A stretch of 64,000 nt of DNA from Bacillota bacterium (GCA_024679955.1 JAILCQ010000017.1:32909-96908), one strand, 5' to 3'; counted from the first letter of the stretch, positions 17,806 through 28,275 are shown. A program made the numbers and translations. Notes: a model not told the origin generated them from the letters alone.

Positions 17806-17970
17806 TCAATCGGATTCCGTTTCCCGGGCCAACTGCCGGCACAGGCTCAGCAAAGAACGGCTCTTTTCCCGCAATTGTTCCGGGCCCAGTCGCCGGTTTG
17901 CCGCCAAAAGATTCAGGCAGGCGGCCTGCCGGTAAATATCATATATCAACTGTTTGACTTGCCGGTTCAT
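17806..17970 (-). CDS. Small protein, 54 aa, possibly Spo0E-like
   Basis: ATG 17970 lies 8 nt after GGGAGG, and the unit has its own promoter and a strong terminator, so it is a real gene despite its size. The sequence is one helix (VKQLIYDIYRQAACLNLLAA), a short turn (NRRLGPEQ) and a second helix (LREKSRSLLSLCRQL). Size and helix-turn-helix hairpin pattern match Spo0E-type aspartyl-phosphate phosphatases, which drain the sporulation phosphorelay, but the typical SQELD signature is replaced by EKSRSLL. I regard the family link as tentative. Confidence 0.55.
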   Translation of the reverse strand: MNRQVKQLIYDIYRQAACLNLLAANRRLGPEQLREKSRSLLSLCRQLARETESD

Positions 17971-18016
17971 CCAAGCCGCCTCCCTGCCCTGCGCTGTTGT
18001 TTCCGGGAACGATTTC

Positions 18017-18045
18017 ATCATACACGATACCAACGCCGCTGACAA
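18017..18045 (-). promoter_or_regulatory. Promoter of the 54-aa protein gene
   Basis: Minus-strand TTGTCA and TATGAT with a 17-bp spacer, about 45 bp upstream of the start codon. A DnaA-like ATATCCACA lies a little upstream, near 18062. Confidence 0.6.
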
Positions 18046-18266
18046 ACCAAAAATAGCGACAATATCCACATAAAAACGACAAAATCCCTCCAATAACGGT
18101 CCGGGTTTTTTGCTATTTTGTCATTTTCCATCGAAAAAAGCCTTAAAATGGCAGAAAATTCTCAAGCCGCCGCCTAGGATCATCCAGGGGCATTTTTTAC
18201 GCCCCGGCCGGTTTCCGGGCCGCCAAAGAAAAAACCAAAATTCGTTAAAAAATTTATATAAAATGC

Positions 18267-18295
18267 TTTACAAGTTATATAAACTTTGTTATAAT
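18267..18295 (+). promoter_or_regulatory. Promoter of the ribbon-helix-helix gene
   Basis: TTTACA and a perfect TATAAT with a 17-bp spacer, 46 bp upstream of ATG 18342. The AT-rich 371-bp gap 17971-18341 holds this promoter and the divergent one and nothing else recognisable. Confidence 0.7.
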
Positions 18296-18341
18296 TTTTA
18301 CTGCAGATAGAAATTACTGGAAATAAGGAGGCGGGAGGCCG

Positions 18342-18992
18342 ATGAAAAAAAACATGTATTCTTTGATGCTAGCCGAAGATGTGGTGGCTGCCATCGACGC
18401 CCTGGCCCGGCTGGCCGGCGCCAATCGCTCCCAAATGATCAACTCGATCCTGGCGGAATATGTATCCTATCGCACGCCGGAACAGCGTATGCGGGAAATG
18501 TTCGACCAGATGGAAGCCTTATTGGGCGGCAACAGCGCGCTACAGGTGATGCTGCGCAGCTCCGAATCGATGATGAGCCTGCGCTCCCCGCTGACTTTCA
18601 AATACAATCCCACCATTCGCTACAATGTAGAATTATACCCCACGCTGACGCCGGTGGCGGGAGAATTGCGGGTCAGCCTGCGCAGCCAAAATCATAATCT
18701 GCTGCTGTACCTCAGCCAGTTTTACAAACTTTGGGGCAAACTAAGCGCGTCGGTATGCGGCAGCGGCGATTGTCAGATCAGCGACGGACGCTTTACCAAA
18801 TGGCTGGCCATAGAGCCCGGCGGCCGGGAGATCAGCGAAGAAGAATTGAGCCGGGGCATCGTGGAATACATTTCCGTATTCGACGGGGCGCTGAAAGCCT
18901 TCTTCTACAACCTGGACCAACCTGCCCAGGCCATCAGCCAGGTGGAAAACATCTATCGCCGCTATGTGGCCGGCAAGCCGCTGATTTTGTAA
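18342..18992 (+). CDS. Ribbon-helix-helix protein of unknown function
   Basis: 216 aa. The N-terminus (YSLMLAEDVVAAIDALAR then LAGANRSQMINSILAEYVS) is a typical ribbon-helix-helix DNA-binding unit (CopG/Arc type). The following 160 residues form a mixed alpha/beta region not recognised: a hydrophobic core NLLLYLSQFYKLWGKLSASV, a CGSGDC pair of cysteines, and EEELSRGIVEYISVFDGALKAFFYN. The arrangement suggests a DNA-binding regulator with a sensing or oligomerisation domain. It lies just upstream of clpB but has its own promoter. Ribosome site GGAGGCGGGAGG precedes ATG. Confidence 0.7.
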   Translation: MKKNMYSLMLAEDVVAAIDALARLAGANRSQMINSILAEYVSYRTPEQRMREMFDQMEALLGGNSALQVMLRSSESMMSLRSPLTFKYNPTIRYNVELYPTLTPVAGELRVSLRSQNHNLLLYLSQFYKLWGKLSASVCGSGDCQISDGRFTKWLAIEPGGREISEEELSRGIVEYISVFDGALKAFFYNLDQPAQAISQVENIYRRYVAGKPLIL

Positions 18993-19061
18993 AGCGGCGC
19001 CCTCTTTTCATCTGAACTCTATCTATACTCTGTCGAATCCTATCGGAAAGGGGTTGAGAAT

Positions 19062-21656
19062 ATGAACTTACAAAAATACACCCAAAAAAGCATAGAAGCA
19101 TTACAATCCGTCCAAACCATGGCCCAGGAGCGCCATCATCAGCAATTGCGGCCGGAGCATTTGCTGCTGGCTCTGCTGCAGCAGCAGGGCGGCCTGATCC
19201 CCCAATTGCTCACCAAAGCGGGAGCGGATAAAGAGGCCCTAAGCGAAAATCTGCAAAACGCCCTAAACCGCTTGCCCCAGGTCAGCAACGGCGATACCTA
19301 TATGTCCCCGGAACTGAACCAATCGCTGAACGCGGCGGAGCAGGAAGCGGCCGCCATGGGCGACGACTATATCTCCGTGGAGCATCTGTTGCTGGGCTTG
19401 TTCGCCAAAGGCGGCGACGCCGTCAGCCGGGCCCTGCAGCAGGCCGGCGCGGAAGAAGCCGCCTGCCGCCAAGCCTTGCGCAGCCTGCGGGGCGGGCAAA
19501 AAGCCTCCAGCGACAATCCGGAAGCCACCTACGATTCTCTGAACAAATACGGTCAGGATCTGGTGGAGCTGGCCCGGCAGCAAAAGCTGGACCCGGTGAT
19601 CGGCCGGGATGAGGAGATCCGCAACGTCATCCGCATCCTCTCCCGCAAGACCAAAAACAATCCCTGCCTCATCGGCGAACCCGGCGTAGGCAAAACCGCC
19701 ATCGCCGAAGGGCTGGCCCTGCGTATCGTCCGGGGAGACGTGCCGGACAATTTGAAAAACCGCAGCCTGTTTTCTTTGGATATGGGCGCGCTGATCGCCG
19801 GCGCCAAATTCCGGGGCGAATTTGAGGAAAGGCTGAAGGCCGTGCTCAACGAAGTGAAACAGGCGGAAGGCAAAATCATCCTCTTCATCGACGAATTGCA
19901 CAACATCGTCGGCGCGGGCAAAGGCGACGGCGCCATGGACGCCGGCAATCTGCTGAAACCCTTGCTGGCCCGTGGCGAATTGCATTGCATCGGCGCCACC
20001 ACCCTGAACGAATACCGGCAATATATCGAAAAAGACCCGGCCCTGGAACGGCGCTTCCAGCCGGTTCTGGTGGAAGAGCCCACGGTGGAGGACACCATCT
20101 CCATTCTGCGGGGGCTGAAGGAGCGCTATGAAGTATACCACGGCGTCAAGATCCAGGATCGGGCCTTGATCGCCGCCGCCACCCTCTCCCATCGCTATAT
20201 CGCCGACCGCTTTTTGCCCGATAAGGCCATCGACCTGGTGGACGAAGCCTGCGCCCTGATCAAAACGGAAATCGATTCCATGCCTACGGAAATGGATGAG
20301 ATCAGCCGGCGCATCATGCAATTGGAAATCGAAGAAACCGCGCTGCGGAATGAAAAAGACAAACTTTCCGCCGAACAATTGCAAAAAATCCAAAACGAAT
20401 TGGCGGAATTGCGGGAACGCTTTACGGCCATGAAAGCCAAGTGGGAAAACGAAAAGGCCGGCATCGCCAAACTGCAAAACCTGCGGCAGCAAATCGAGCA
20501 AACCAATGCCCAAATCGAACAGGCGGAACGGCAATACGACCTGAACAAAGCGGCGGAATTGCGCTACGGCGTCTTGCCGCAACTGCAAAAAGACCTGGAA
20601 GCCCAGGAACAGGCGGCCGATGCGGAACAAAAAGACCGTCTGCTGCGCAATGAAGTCACCGAAGAAGAAATCGCCCGCATCGTCGGCCGCTGGACCGGCA
20701 TCCCCGTGGCCCGGCTGATGGAAGGGGAAAAAGAAAAGCTGCTGCATTTGGACGGCATCCTGCACCAAAGAGTCATCGGCCAGGACGAAGCGGTCAACAA
20801 AGTCTGCGACGCCATCCTCCGCTCCCGGGCCGGCATCAAAGACCCAGGCAAGCCCATCGGCAGTTTTCTATTCCTGGGCCCCACCGGCGTGGGCAAAACC
20901 GAATTGGCCAAGGCCGTGGCCCAAGCCCTGTTCGACGACGAACACAATATGATCCGCATCGACATGAGCGAATACATGGAAAAATATGCCGTATCCCGGC
21001 TCATCGGTTCGCCTCCCGGCTATGTGGGCTATGAAGAAGGGGGACAGCTTACGGAAGCGGTACGCCGCCATCCCTATGCGGTCATCCTCTTCGACGAGGT
21101 GGAAAAAGCCCATCCCGACGTCTTCAACGTACTGCTGCAGGTGCTGGACGACGGCCGCATCACCGACAGCCACGGCCGTACCGTGGATTTCAAAAATACC
21201 ATCATCATCCTTACCTCCAACCTGGGTTCGGATCTGATCTTAGACGGCATCGACGCCGAAGGCAATATTTCCCAGCAGGCCCGGGACGGCGTCAGTCAAT
21301 TGCTGCGGCGCAGCTTCCGCCCGGAATTCCTGAACCGTCTGGACGAAACGGTATTCTACAAACCCTTGAGCAAAGACAATATCGAAGCCATTCTGGACTT
21401 GCAGATCAACGATTTGCAGCGGCGACTGGCCGGCCGGCGGCTGCACCTGAACGTCAGCCCCGCCGCCAAAGCCCATCTCATCGCCGAAGGCTACAATCCC
21501 ATGTATGGCGCGCGGCCCTTGAAACGGCTGATCCAATCCCAGGTGGAAACCTTGGCTGCCCGTTACATCATCGCCCAAGACCCCGAACCCGACGCCACGC
21601 TGCAGGTGGATCTGGTCAACGGCCAATTGACGATCAGCGGCGAAACCAAAGCCTGA
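19062..21656 (+). CDS. clpB: ATP-dependent chaperone ClpB
   Basis: 864-aa Hsp100 disaggregase that works with DnaK. The Clp-N repeat domain is at 1-150, the first AAA+ domain has Walker A GEPGVGKT, the coiled-coil M domain is at about 405-525, and the second AAA+ domain has GPTGVGKT, then [13 protein letters not shown] and a C-terminal D2-small domain with [11 protein letters not shown]. Full length. No CIRCE or CtsR operator was recognised in the 69-bp gap upstream. Confidence 0.96.
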   Translation: MNLQKYTQKSIEALQSVQTMAQERHHQQLRPEHLLLALLQQQGGLIPQLLTKAGADKEALSENLQNALNRLPQVSNGDTYMSPELNQSLNAAEQEAAAMGDDYISVEHLLLGLFAKGGDAVSRALQQAGAEEAACRQALRSLRGGQKASSDNPEATYDSLNKYGQDLVELARQQKLDPVIGRDEEIRNVIRILSRKTKNNPCLIGEPGVGKTAIAEGLALRIVRGDVPDNLKNRSLFSLDMGALIAGAKFRGEFEERLKAVLNEVKQAEGKIILFIDELHNIVGAGKGDGAMDAGNLLKPLLARGELHCIGATTLNEYRQYIEKDPALERRFQPVLVEEPTVEDTISILRGLKERYEVYHGVKIQDRALIAAATLSHRYIADRFLPDKAIDLVDEACALIKTEIDSMPTEMDEISRRIMQLEIEETALRNEKDKLSAEQLQKIQNELAELRERFTAMKAKWENEKAGIAKLQNLRQQIEQTNAQIEQAERQYDLNKAAELRYGVLPQLQKDLEAQEQAADAEQKDRLLRNEVTEEEIARIVGRWTGIPVARLMEGEKEKLLHLDGILHQRVIGQDEAVNKVCDAILRSRAGIKDPGKPIGSFLFLGPTGVGKTELAKAVAQALFDDEHNMIRIDMSEYMEKYAVSRLIGSPPGYVGYEEGGQLTEAVRRHPYAVILFDEVEKAHPDVFNVLLQVLDDGRITDSHGRTVDFKNTIIILTSNLGSDLILDGIDAEGNISQQARDGVSQLLRRSFRPEFLNRLDETVFYKPLSKDNIEAILDLQINDLQRRLAGRRLHLNVSPAAKAHLIAEGYNPMYGARPLKRLIQSQVETLAARYIIAQDPEPDATLQVDLVNGQLTISGETKA

Positions 21657-21668
21657 GCCCTGCCCCTT

Positions 21669-21702
21669 CCGGCGGACGTTATCTGACGTCCGCCGGTTTT
21701 TT
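21669..21702 (+). terminator. Intrinsic terminator of clpB
   Basis: Perfect 11-bp stem CCGGCGGACGT/ACGTCCGCCGG, 6-nt loop, TTTTTT tail. Confidence 0.9.
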
Positions 21703-21852
21703 ATCCCCGGATGGCCAGTCAAGGGCAAGCTTTGCTTGCCTCTTTTTTTTCTCTGCCGCTTATGATAAAATATTTGTATCTGTATGCAGGAAATCCGCCG
21801 GGCTGCGGCCTCCGCCGCCGGGCCGGTCTTCCATTCTTGAGGTATAGCGCAT

Positions 21853-22941
21853 ATGAACGATCCTTCTCAACGGCCGCCGGCTTTCTCCGGCGAAGCAGCC
21901 TTTCCGGAGCTTTGGGCCCCCGCGCCCTATTGCCCGCCGGAAACGGAACAGTGGCTGCGATTGTACCAGGCGGCGGAAAAAGCCGCCCATTGCCAGGCCG
22001 GTCGCCTGCTGAAAAGCGCCGGCCCCCTGCTGGTCCGTTTGCCCCAACGTTCGGAACCGGTTTTCGTATCCCTGCTGCGGCAAAAAGAAACAACGCCCGG
22101 TTGGAACCTGGCCATTTATCCCGGCTATCAGTCCTATGCCGGCAGCCCGTCCTTTAACGGCGGCGACCGGGAATCTCCCCTGGTCAGCCTGGGCCGGTTC
22201 AACGGCTTTCTCTGCCGTTTTCCCGGCCGGAAACCGTCGATCCCAGCCGCCGGCGAATCGCCGCCATCCGAAACGGAAGAACAGCGGCAAGGCCGTTTCC
22301 TCTGCTGCCGGGCGGGGCAAACGCCCCGGCCCCTGTCTGCCCCACAGGCGGAATTGACCATACAAATACTGACCGCTTTGCCCCCGGCCTTGCTGGCGCT
22401 GAGCCAGGGCAAACTGGTATTGGCTAAAGAGCAGGATCAGTTGGCGGAATGCTTTTACCGCGAAGAGGAACAGGTCTGGGATTGCCGGGCCGCGGCGGCC
22501 CCGTTGATCCCTTTGGAGGCCAAAACCATCTCCATCGTGGACGAATTGTTTATCGCCCGGCTGAAAAAGAATAAAATCACCGCCGCCGTATTGGAATTGG
22601 ACGTATTGTATTTGCCCTTGCCCTGCCTTAATCCGGCAGGCCAAGGCGCGGTTTATCCGTTGGCCTGTCTTTTGGCGGATCGGGACGGCCTGCGCATAGA
22701 GGAACAGCATCTGTTCAGCAAAGATGAAGACGTCCATGCCGTCATCGTCGCCATGCTGGGCCAGTATATCCTGGAAAAAGGCCGCCCCCGCAAACTGCAT
22801 GTGCGCAATCAAAGCTTCAAATACCTGCTGGCGGATCTTTGCCAAAAGCTCTCCGTCGGCCTGGAAGCAGAACAGGGTATGCCGGCGGTGGACGGCTTTG
22901 TGGAAAGTATAGCCGGTTATTTGGCCCGCGGTTCCCGCTGA
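21853..22941 (+). CDS. Uncharacterised protein (DUF6930-like C-terminus)
   Basis: 362 aa, cytoplasmic, no membrane segment or signal peptide. The last 100 residues (HAVIVAMLGQYILEKGRPRK, then LHVRNQSFKYLLADLCQKLS, ending in EQGMPAVDGFVESI) resemble the DUF6930/DUF7309 class found in SEC-C-associated proteins, but no zinc motif is present. N-terminal 150 residues are proline-rich and unrecognised. It is followed after 21 bp by the transglutaminase lipoprotein, so the two may form an operon. Function unknown. Confidence 0.65.
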   Translation: MNDPSQRPPAFSGEAAFPELWAPAPYCPPETEQWLRLYQAAEKAAHCQAGRLLKSAGPLLVRLPQRSEPVFVSLLRQKETTPGWNLAIYPGYQSYAGSPSFNGGDRESPLVSLGRFNGFLCRFPGRKPSIPAAGESPPSETEEQRQGRFLCCRAGQTPRPLSAPQAELTIQILTALPPALLALSQGKLVLAKEQDQLAECFYREEEQVWDCRAAAAPLIPLEAKTISIVDELFIARLKKNKITAAVLELDVLYLPLPCLNPAGQGAVYPLACLLADRDGLRIEEQHLFSKDEDVHAVIVAMLGQYILEKGRPRKLHVRNQSFKYLLADLCQKLSVGLEAEQGMPAVDGFVESIAGYLARGSR

Positions 22942-22962
22942 CGCTTATCGAATAGGAGTCCT

Positions 22963-24069
22963 ATGCGGCATAAAATCATATTTCTTTTGATCTTGGCGGC
23001 GCTGCCCCTTTGGGCTTGCGCCCCGGTGCTGCCGCCGGAAAACCCCCATCTATCCCCGGCGGCGGAGCTCTATTATCAAAGCCTGCTCAACGACAGGGAG
23101 CTGGACGTATATCAACGGCTGGCGGCAGGGGTATCCGCTTCCGCCTCCAGCATAAGCTTCCCCTATCTTTTGGATCAGCAAACCCTGAAACAGGCGATAG
23201 AGCGGCTTACGGCGGACCGTCCGGACCTGTATTGGTTCAACGGCGGCGGCAATTTGAGCGTGCGGCATCCCTTCCTTTTCCCCACCAGCTGCTACAGCCC
23301 GGAATATCTCTACGATACGGAGCAGATCGCCGCCCGGGCCCCGGCGCTGAAACAGGCCACGGCGGATTTTCTCGCCTGCGCCCAGGGGCTGGATAGCGAA
23401 TATGAACAGGCGCTGGCCATATACCGCCAGGTGATCCTCCGCACCCAGTATCAAACCGGCGCGCCGGATAATCAAAACCTGTGCAGCGTCCTGTTAAACG
23501 GCGTTTCGGTATGCGGCGGTTATGCCAAAACCATGCAATACCTGCTGCAAAACCTGGGCATACAGGCCGCCTATATCAGCGGCCGCCTGCTGGACGGCGG
23601 CGAAAGCCATGCCTGGGTGCTGATGCGCCTGGACGGGGAATACTATTTTGCCGATCCTACCCTGGGCGACCCCCTGACTCAGGAGGGGGTGCAGCTGCCG
23701 GCGGAAGCCTGCATCGATTATGCCTGGTTCGGCTTAAACAGTGCGGAAATGGCCCAGACCCATGAAGCGAAAAGCGATCTGCCCCTGCCGCACTGCACAG
23801 CGGAAAAAGCCAATTATTACCGGGCCGAAGGGCTGTATCTGGAAAACTATTCCCGGCAGGCGCTGCTGCCCCTGCTGCAAAGCTGCCTGGAAAAGAACGC
23901 GCCTTTGTTCACCTTCCGCCTGGCCGACGACGCCGGTTTTGACCGGGCCCAAAACGATTTGCTGCAGGACGGCGGCGCTTTCGATCTGCTGAAACAAGCC
24001 GGCATATCCCAGCAGGACTTGCTGTATACCGTAAACGAAAGCAAACGCATCATCACTTTGCTTTTGTAA
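22963..24069 (+). CDS. Transglutaminase-like lipoprotein
   Basis: 368-aa exported protein. The signal peptide ends in a lipobox (LPLWAC, cysteine 19), predicting attachment to the outer face of the membrane. The transglutaminase-like cysteine protease fold is shown by GVSVCGGYAKTMQYLLQNLG (C184), GESHAWVLMRLDGEYY (H216) and FADPT (D231), a complete Cys-His-Asp triad. Members hydrolyse or crosslink peptide bonds; the target here is unknown. Confidence 0.82.
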   Translation: MRHKIIFLLILAALPLWACAPVLPPENPHLSPAAELYYQSLLNDRELDVYQRLAAGVSASASSISFPYLLDQQTLKQAIERLTADRPDLYWFNGGGNLSVRHPFLFPTSCYSPEYLYDTEQIAARAPALKQATADFLACAQGLDSEYEQALAIYRQVILRTQYQTGAPDNQNLCSVLLNGVSVCGGYAKTMQYLLQNLGIQAAYISGRLLDGGESHAWVLMRLDGEYYFADPTLGDPLTQEGVQLPAEACIDYAWFGLNSAEMAQTHEAKSDLPLPHCTAEKANYYRAEGLYLENYSRQALLPLLQSCLEKNAPLFTFRLADDAGFDRAQNDLLQDGGAFDLLKQAGISQQDLLYTVNESKRIITLLL

Positions 24070-24139
24070 AGCCGCCGTACACGATACAGGAAATACCAAT
24101 AGGCACTTGTACTCTTAAAACAAATAAGGAAAGGCTACC

Positions 24140-25933
24140 ATGAAAAATATCCGCAATTTCTGCATCATCGCCCATATCGATCATGGCAAAAGCACCCTGG
24201 CCGACCGCATCCTGGAATATACCGGGGCCGTGGCCAGCCGGGACATGACCAAGCAGATCCTGGACTCCATGGATCTGGAACAGGAACGGGGCATCACCAT
24301 CAAGCTGCAGGCCGTGCGCATCCCCTACCGGGCCCAAAACGGGGAGGATTATGTGCTGAACCTGATCGACACCCCGGGACATGTGGACTTCAATTACGAA
24401 GTGTCCCGTTCTTTGGCCGCCTGCGAAGGGGCCCTGCTGGTGGTGGACGCCTCTCAGGGCATCGAGGCCCAAACCCTGGCCAATGTCTATTTGGCCCTGG
24501 AACACGATTTGGAGATCATCCCCGTCATCAATAAGATCGACCTGCCCGGCGCCCAGCCGGAGGAAGTGCGGCGGGAAATCGAGGAAGTGGTGGGCATAGA
24601 CGCCCAGGAGGCCATTTTGGCCTCGGCCAAAACCGGCGTGGGCACGGAAGAGATACTGGAAGCCATCGTCCACCGCATCCCTACTCCCAAGGGCGATCCC
24701 CAGGCCCCGCTCAGCGCCTTGATCTTCGATTCCCGCTTTGACAGCTACAAAGGAGTGGTGCCCTATTTCCGCATCATGGACGGGCAGATCCGCAAGGGCA
24801 TGCGGGTGAGGATGTTCAATACCGGCAAGGAAATGGAAGTGGTGGAGGTAGGCGTATTCACCCCGGCGGCCAAGCCGGTGGAGGCTTTGAGCGCCGGCGA
24901 AGTGGGCTATCTGGCCGCCAGCATCAAAAACGTGGCCGACACCCAGGTGGGAGATACCATCACCGACGCCGCCGATCCCACGCCGTTCCCCCTGCCCGGC
25001 TACCGGCCCGCCACCTCTATGGTATATTGCGGCCTCTATCCGGTGGAAAACAATGAATTTGACAATTTAAAGGACGCCTTGTCCAAGCTGGTGCTGAACG
25101 ACGCCGCCCTGCATTATGAACCGGAAACCTCGGCGGCCTTGGGCTACGGCTTCCGCTGCGGTTTTTTGGGCCTGCTGCATATGGAGATCGTCCGGGAAAG
25201 GCTGGAGCGGGAATACAATCTGGATCTATTGATCACCGCCCCTTCCGTCAATTACCGGGCCACCCGTACCAACGGCGAAGTGCTGTATATCGACAATCCC
25301 ACCAAATTGCCGCCGGCCAATGAATTGCTGTATATCGAAGAGCCCTATGTGAAAGCCACCATCATGTCCCCCAGCGACTATATCGGGGCCATCATGGAAT
25401 TGGTGCGGGAAAGACGGGGACAATTCCTCAACATGGAATATCTCAACCCCACCCGGGTGATCCTTCTTTACGATCTGCCTCTGGCGGAGATCATCTACGA
25501 CTTTTTCGACCAGCTGAAATCCCGCACCCGGGGCTATGCCTCCCTGGATTATGAATTGGGCGAATACAAAAAATCCGATTTGGTCAAGCTGGATATTCTG
25601 GTGAACGACCAGCCGGTGGACGCCTTATCGATCATCGTCCACAAAGATAAAGCCTACAACCGGGGCCGGGCCCTGGTGGTGAAACTGCGCAGCCTCATCC
25701 CCCGCCAACTGTTCGAGATCCCGGTGCAGGCGGCCATCGGCAGCAAAGTCATCGCCAGAGAATCGGTAAAAGCCCTGCGCAAGGATGTTATTTCCAAATG
25801 CTATGGCGGGGATATCAGCCGCAAACGCAAACTTTTGGAAAAGCAAAAAGAAGGCAAAAAACGCATGAAACAGGTAGGCAGCGTGGAAATTCCCCAGGCC
25901 GCCTTTATCGCGGTACTGGAAGCCAAAGACTGA
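24140..25933 (+). CDS. lepA: Elongation factor 4 (LepA), ribosomal back-translocase GTPase
   Basis: 597-aa translational GTPase. G-domain motifs: AHIDHGKST (G1), GITIKLQ (G2), DTPGH (G3), NKIDLPGA (G4). The LepA-specific C-terminal domain ends [20 protein letters not shown] and [11 protein letters not shown]. LepA acts on stalled or mistranslocated ribosomes. ATG 24140 is 10 nt after AAGGAAAGG. Confidence 0.96.
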   Translation: MKNIRNFCIIAHIDHGKSTLADRILEYTGAVASRDMTKQILDSMDLEQERGITIKLQAVRIPYRAQNGEDYVLNLIDTPGHVDFNYEVSRSLAACEGALLVVDASQGIEAQTLANVYLALEHDLEIIPVINKIDLPGAQPEEVRREIEEVVGIDAQEAILASAKTGVGTEEILEAIVHRIPTPKGDPQAPLSALIFDSRFDSYKGVVPYFRIMDGQIRKGMRVRMFNTGKEMEVVEVGVFTPAAKPVEALSAGEVGYLAASIKNVADTQVGDTITDAADPTPFPLPGYRPATSMVYCGLYPVENNEFDNLKDALSKLVLNDAALHYEPETSAALGYGFRCGFLGLLHMEIVRERLEREYNLDLLITAPSVNYRATRTNGEVLYIDNPTKLPPANELLYIEEPYVKATIMSPSDYIGAIMELVRERRGQFLNMEYLNPTRVILLYDLPLAEIIYDFFDQLKSRTRGYASLDYELGEYKKSDLVKLDILVNDQPVDALSIIVHKDKAYNRGRALVVKLRSLIPRQLFEIPVQAAIGSKVIARESVKALRKDVISKCYGGDISRKRKLLEKQKEGKKRMKQVGSVEIPQAAFIAVLEAKD

Positions 25934-25987
25934 AGGCCCGGGTTTTTCAAGGAGGGGATACCTATCGGCAGCCAAACCTATGGCCAA

Positions 25988-27514
25988 TTGCTGGAAAAAA
26001 TCAAAGAATGCTTAGGCTCCGTAATGCCGATCACCCTGATCGTACTGGTTTTATGCTTTTCCGTCGCCCCGGTGCCAAACGGCGTATTGGTAGCCTTTAT
26101 CCTGGGGGCGGTGTTGCTGACCTTGGGCATGGGTTTGTTCACCCTGGGGGTGGATGTGGCCATGACGCCCATCGGCATATACGTGGGCTCCGGCGTCACC
26201 AAAAGCCGCAAACTGCCGCTGATCATCGGCGGCAGCTTTCTCATCGGCACGGTCATCACCGTATCCGAACCGGATCTGCAGGTATTGGCGGAGCAGGTGC
26301 CGGGCATCCCCAAATTCACCCTGATCATCGCCGTGGCGCTGGGCGTGGGCATTTTTTTGATTTTGGCCATGCTGCGCATCCTCTTGCAAATCAAACTCAG
26401 CCGCCTGCTGCTGATCTGCTATGCCGCCGTATTCGCCCTGGCCGCCGTTACCCCGGAAAGCTTTCTGGCGGTGGCTTTCGATTCCGGCGGCGTCACCACC
26501 GGCCCCATGACCGTACCTTTTATCATGGCCTTGGGCGTGGGCGCCGCCGCCATCCGCTCCGACAAAGGGGCCCAGGACGACAGCTTCGGCCTGGTAGCCC
26601 TGGGTTCCGTAGGGCCGGTTTTGGCGGTGATGCTGTTGGGGCTGATCTTCGGCGCGGCCCAGGGAGAGTATACGCCGCCGCCGATACCGGATTATGCGGA
26701 TTCCCGGCAGGTATGGCAGAATTTTGTCTCCGGCTTCCCCATCTATTTCAAGGAAGTAGCCCTGGCCCTAAGCCCGATCCTCCTCTTTTTCGCTTTGTAT
26801 CAGATCTTTTCCTTAAAATTGCCCCGGCGGCAAATCATCAAGCTGGGGGTAGGCTTGGGCTATACCTTTTTCGGCCTGGTGCTGTTCCTCACCGGGGTCA
26901 ATATGGGTTTTATGGCCGCCGGCCATTATCTGGGCGGGGAAATCGCCGGGCAAAGCCATCCCTGGCTGCTGATCCCCATCAGTATGATATTGGGCTATTT
27001 TATCGTGGCAGCGGAACCGGCGGTGCATGTGCTGACCAAACAGGTGGTGGAGATCACCGACGGCGCCATCACCGCCAAAGCGATGAAAACTTCCTTATCC
27101 ATAGGCGTAGCTCTGTCCCTTGCCCTGTCCATGATCCGTCTGCTTTCCGGCCTTTCCCTGTGGTGGTTTCTCATCCCCGGCTATTTTCTGGCCCTGGCCG
27201 CCACCTTTTTCTGTCCGCAGATCTTCACCTCCATCGCTTTCGACTCCGGCGGCGTAGCCTCCGGCCCGATGACCGCCACTTTCGTCATGCCCTTTGCCAT
27301 CGGCGCCTGTACGGCACTGGGCAGGGATGTGATCACCCAGGCCTTCGGCGTGGTGTCCATGGTGGCCATGACGCCCCTCTTGACCATACAGGCTTTGGGT
27401 CTGTATTACCAATGGAAACAGCAACAGATGCGCAAGCTGGAACAGGCCAGCATGATCCCGGAAGGCGAGATCATCGCCTATACCCAAGATATCGATATCG
27501 TGGAATGGAGGTGA
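25988..27514 (+). CDS. DUF1538 integral membrane protein (tandem DUF1538 domains)
   Basis: About 508 aa with some 12-14 membrane segments arranged as two homologous halves; the DUF1538 signature FDSGGVTTGPMTVPFIMALG recurs as FDSGGVASGPMTATFVMPFA. Family members are putative transporters, usually encoded next to a P-II protein, as here. Start is unclear: TTG 25988 has no nearby ribosome site, while AAGGAGG at 25949-25955 would place initiation at the in-frame ATC 25964, adding eight residues. The P-II gene begins 4 bp after the stop codon. Confidence 0.85.
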   Translation: MLEKIKECLGSVMPITLIVLVLCFSVAPVPNGVLVAFILGAVLLTLGMGLFTLGVDVAMTPIGIYVGSGVTKSRKLPLIIGGSFLIGTVITVSEPDLQVLAEQVPGIPKFTLIIAVALGVGIFLILAMLRILLQIKLSRLLLICYAAVFALAAVTPESFLAVAFDSGGVTTGPMTVPFIMALGVGAAAIRSDKGAQDDSFGLVALGSVGPVLAVMLLGLIFGAAQGEYTPPPIPDYADSRQVWQNFVSGFPIYFKEVALALSPILLFFALYQIFSLKLPRRQIIKLGVGLGYTFFGLVLFLTGVNMGFMAAGHYLGGEIAGQSHPWLLIPISMILGYFIVAAEPAVHVLTKQVVEITDGAITAKAMKTSLSIGVALSLALSMIRLLSGLSLWWFLIPGYFLALAATFFCPQIFTSIAFDSGGVASGPMTATFVMPFAIGACTALGRDVITQAFGVVSMVAMTPLLTIQALGLYYQWKQQQMRKLEQASMIPEGEIIAYTQDIDIVEWR

Positions 27515-27518
27515 CGGC

Positions 27519-28217
27519 ATGGAGACCGCGTCTTTTTTGACCGTGGTGATCAACCGCAGTCATGGAGAAAAAACCCTGCGCTTTTTTGAAGAGGAAAAAG
27601 TCCCCCTGGTTTTGAGCGCCCTGGGACAGGGTACGGCCACCAGCGATACCCTGGACTATTTGGGGCTGGGGGAAAGCGAAAAACAAATCCTTTTTTCCGT
27701 GCTTACCGCCGGGCGGGCCAAGGAGATCACCGCCCTGCTGAACCGCCGCCTGAAGCTGTATATACCGGGCAACGGCATCGCCTATACCATTCCCCTGCGC
27801 AGCTTCGCCGGTATCACCGCCCTCAAATGGCTGACCGCCGATTTCGCCATCGACCAAAAAAACGGGGAACAGGAGGAAGCAACCGCCGTGAACCAGGACA
27901 ACGCTTATGAATTGATCGTCGCCATCATGAACCGCGGCTACACCGACCAGGTGATGAACGCCGCCCGCGCCGCACAGGCCCGGGGCGGCACGGTGATCCA
28001 CGCCTTGGGCACCGGCCGGGAGGAAGCGGAAAAGTTTTTCGGCATATCCATCGCCCGGGAAAAAGATATGGTGCTGATCGTCACCACCGCCGCCGCCCGC
28101 AACAGCATCATCAAAGCCATCGTAGCCGAGGCCGGCGTACAAACCAAAGCCCATGCCATCGTTTTCAGCCTGCCGGTCAGCGAGATCGCCGGCATACGTA
28201 TGAGCGAAGACGATTAA
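27519..28217 (+). CDS. Tandem-domain P-II family regulator
   Basis: 232 aa containing two P-II-like ferredoxin-fold units. The second (about residues 125-225) has AYELIVAIMNRGYTDQVMNA, ARGGTVIHALGTG (the region of the ligand-binding T-loop and B-loop) and KDMVLIVTTAAARNSIIKAI. The first (about 1-110) is more divergent. It lacks the GlnB uridylylation tyrosine context. Pairing with the DUF1538 gene suggests it gates that membrane protein in response to a small ligand, as GlnK does AmtB; that is inference. Confidence 0.82.
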   Translation: METASFLTVVINRSHGEKTLRFFEEEKVPLVLSALGQGTATSDTLDYLGLGESEKQILFSVLTAGRAKEITALLNRRLKLYIPGNGIAYTIPLRSFAGITALKWLTADFAIDQKNGEQEEATAVNQDNAYELIVAIMNRGYTDQVMNAARAAQARGGTVIHALGTGREEAEKFFGISIAREKDMVLIVTTAAARNSIIKAIVAEAGVQTKAHAIVFSLPVSEIAGIRMSEDD

Positions 28218-28275
28218 CCGCCGCCTGCCGCCGCGCCCCAAGGCCCCTTGGCCGGCGTATACAGGAGAATACAGC

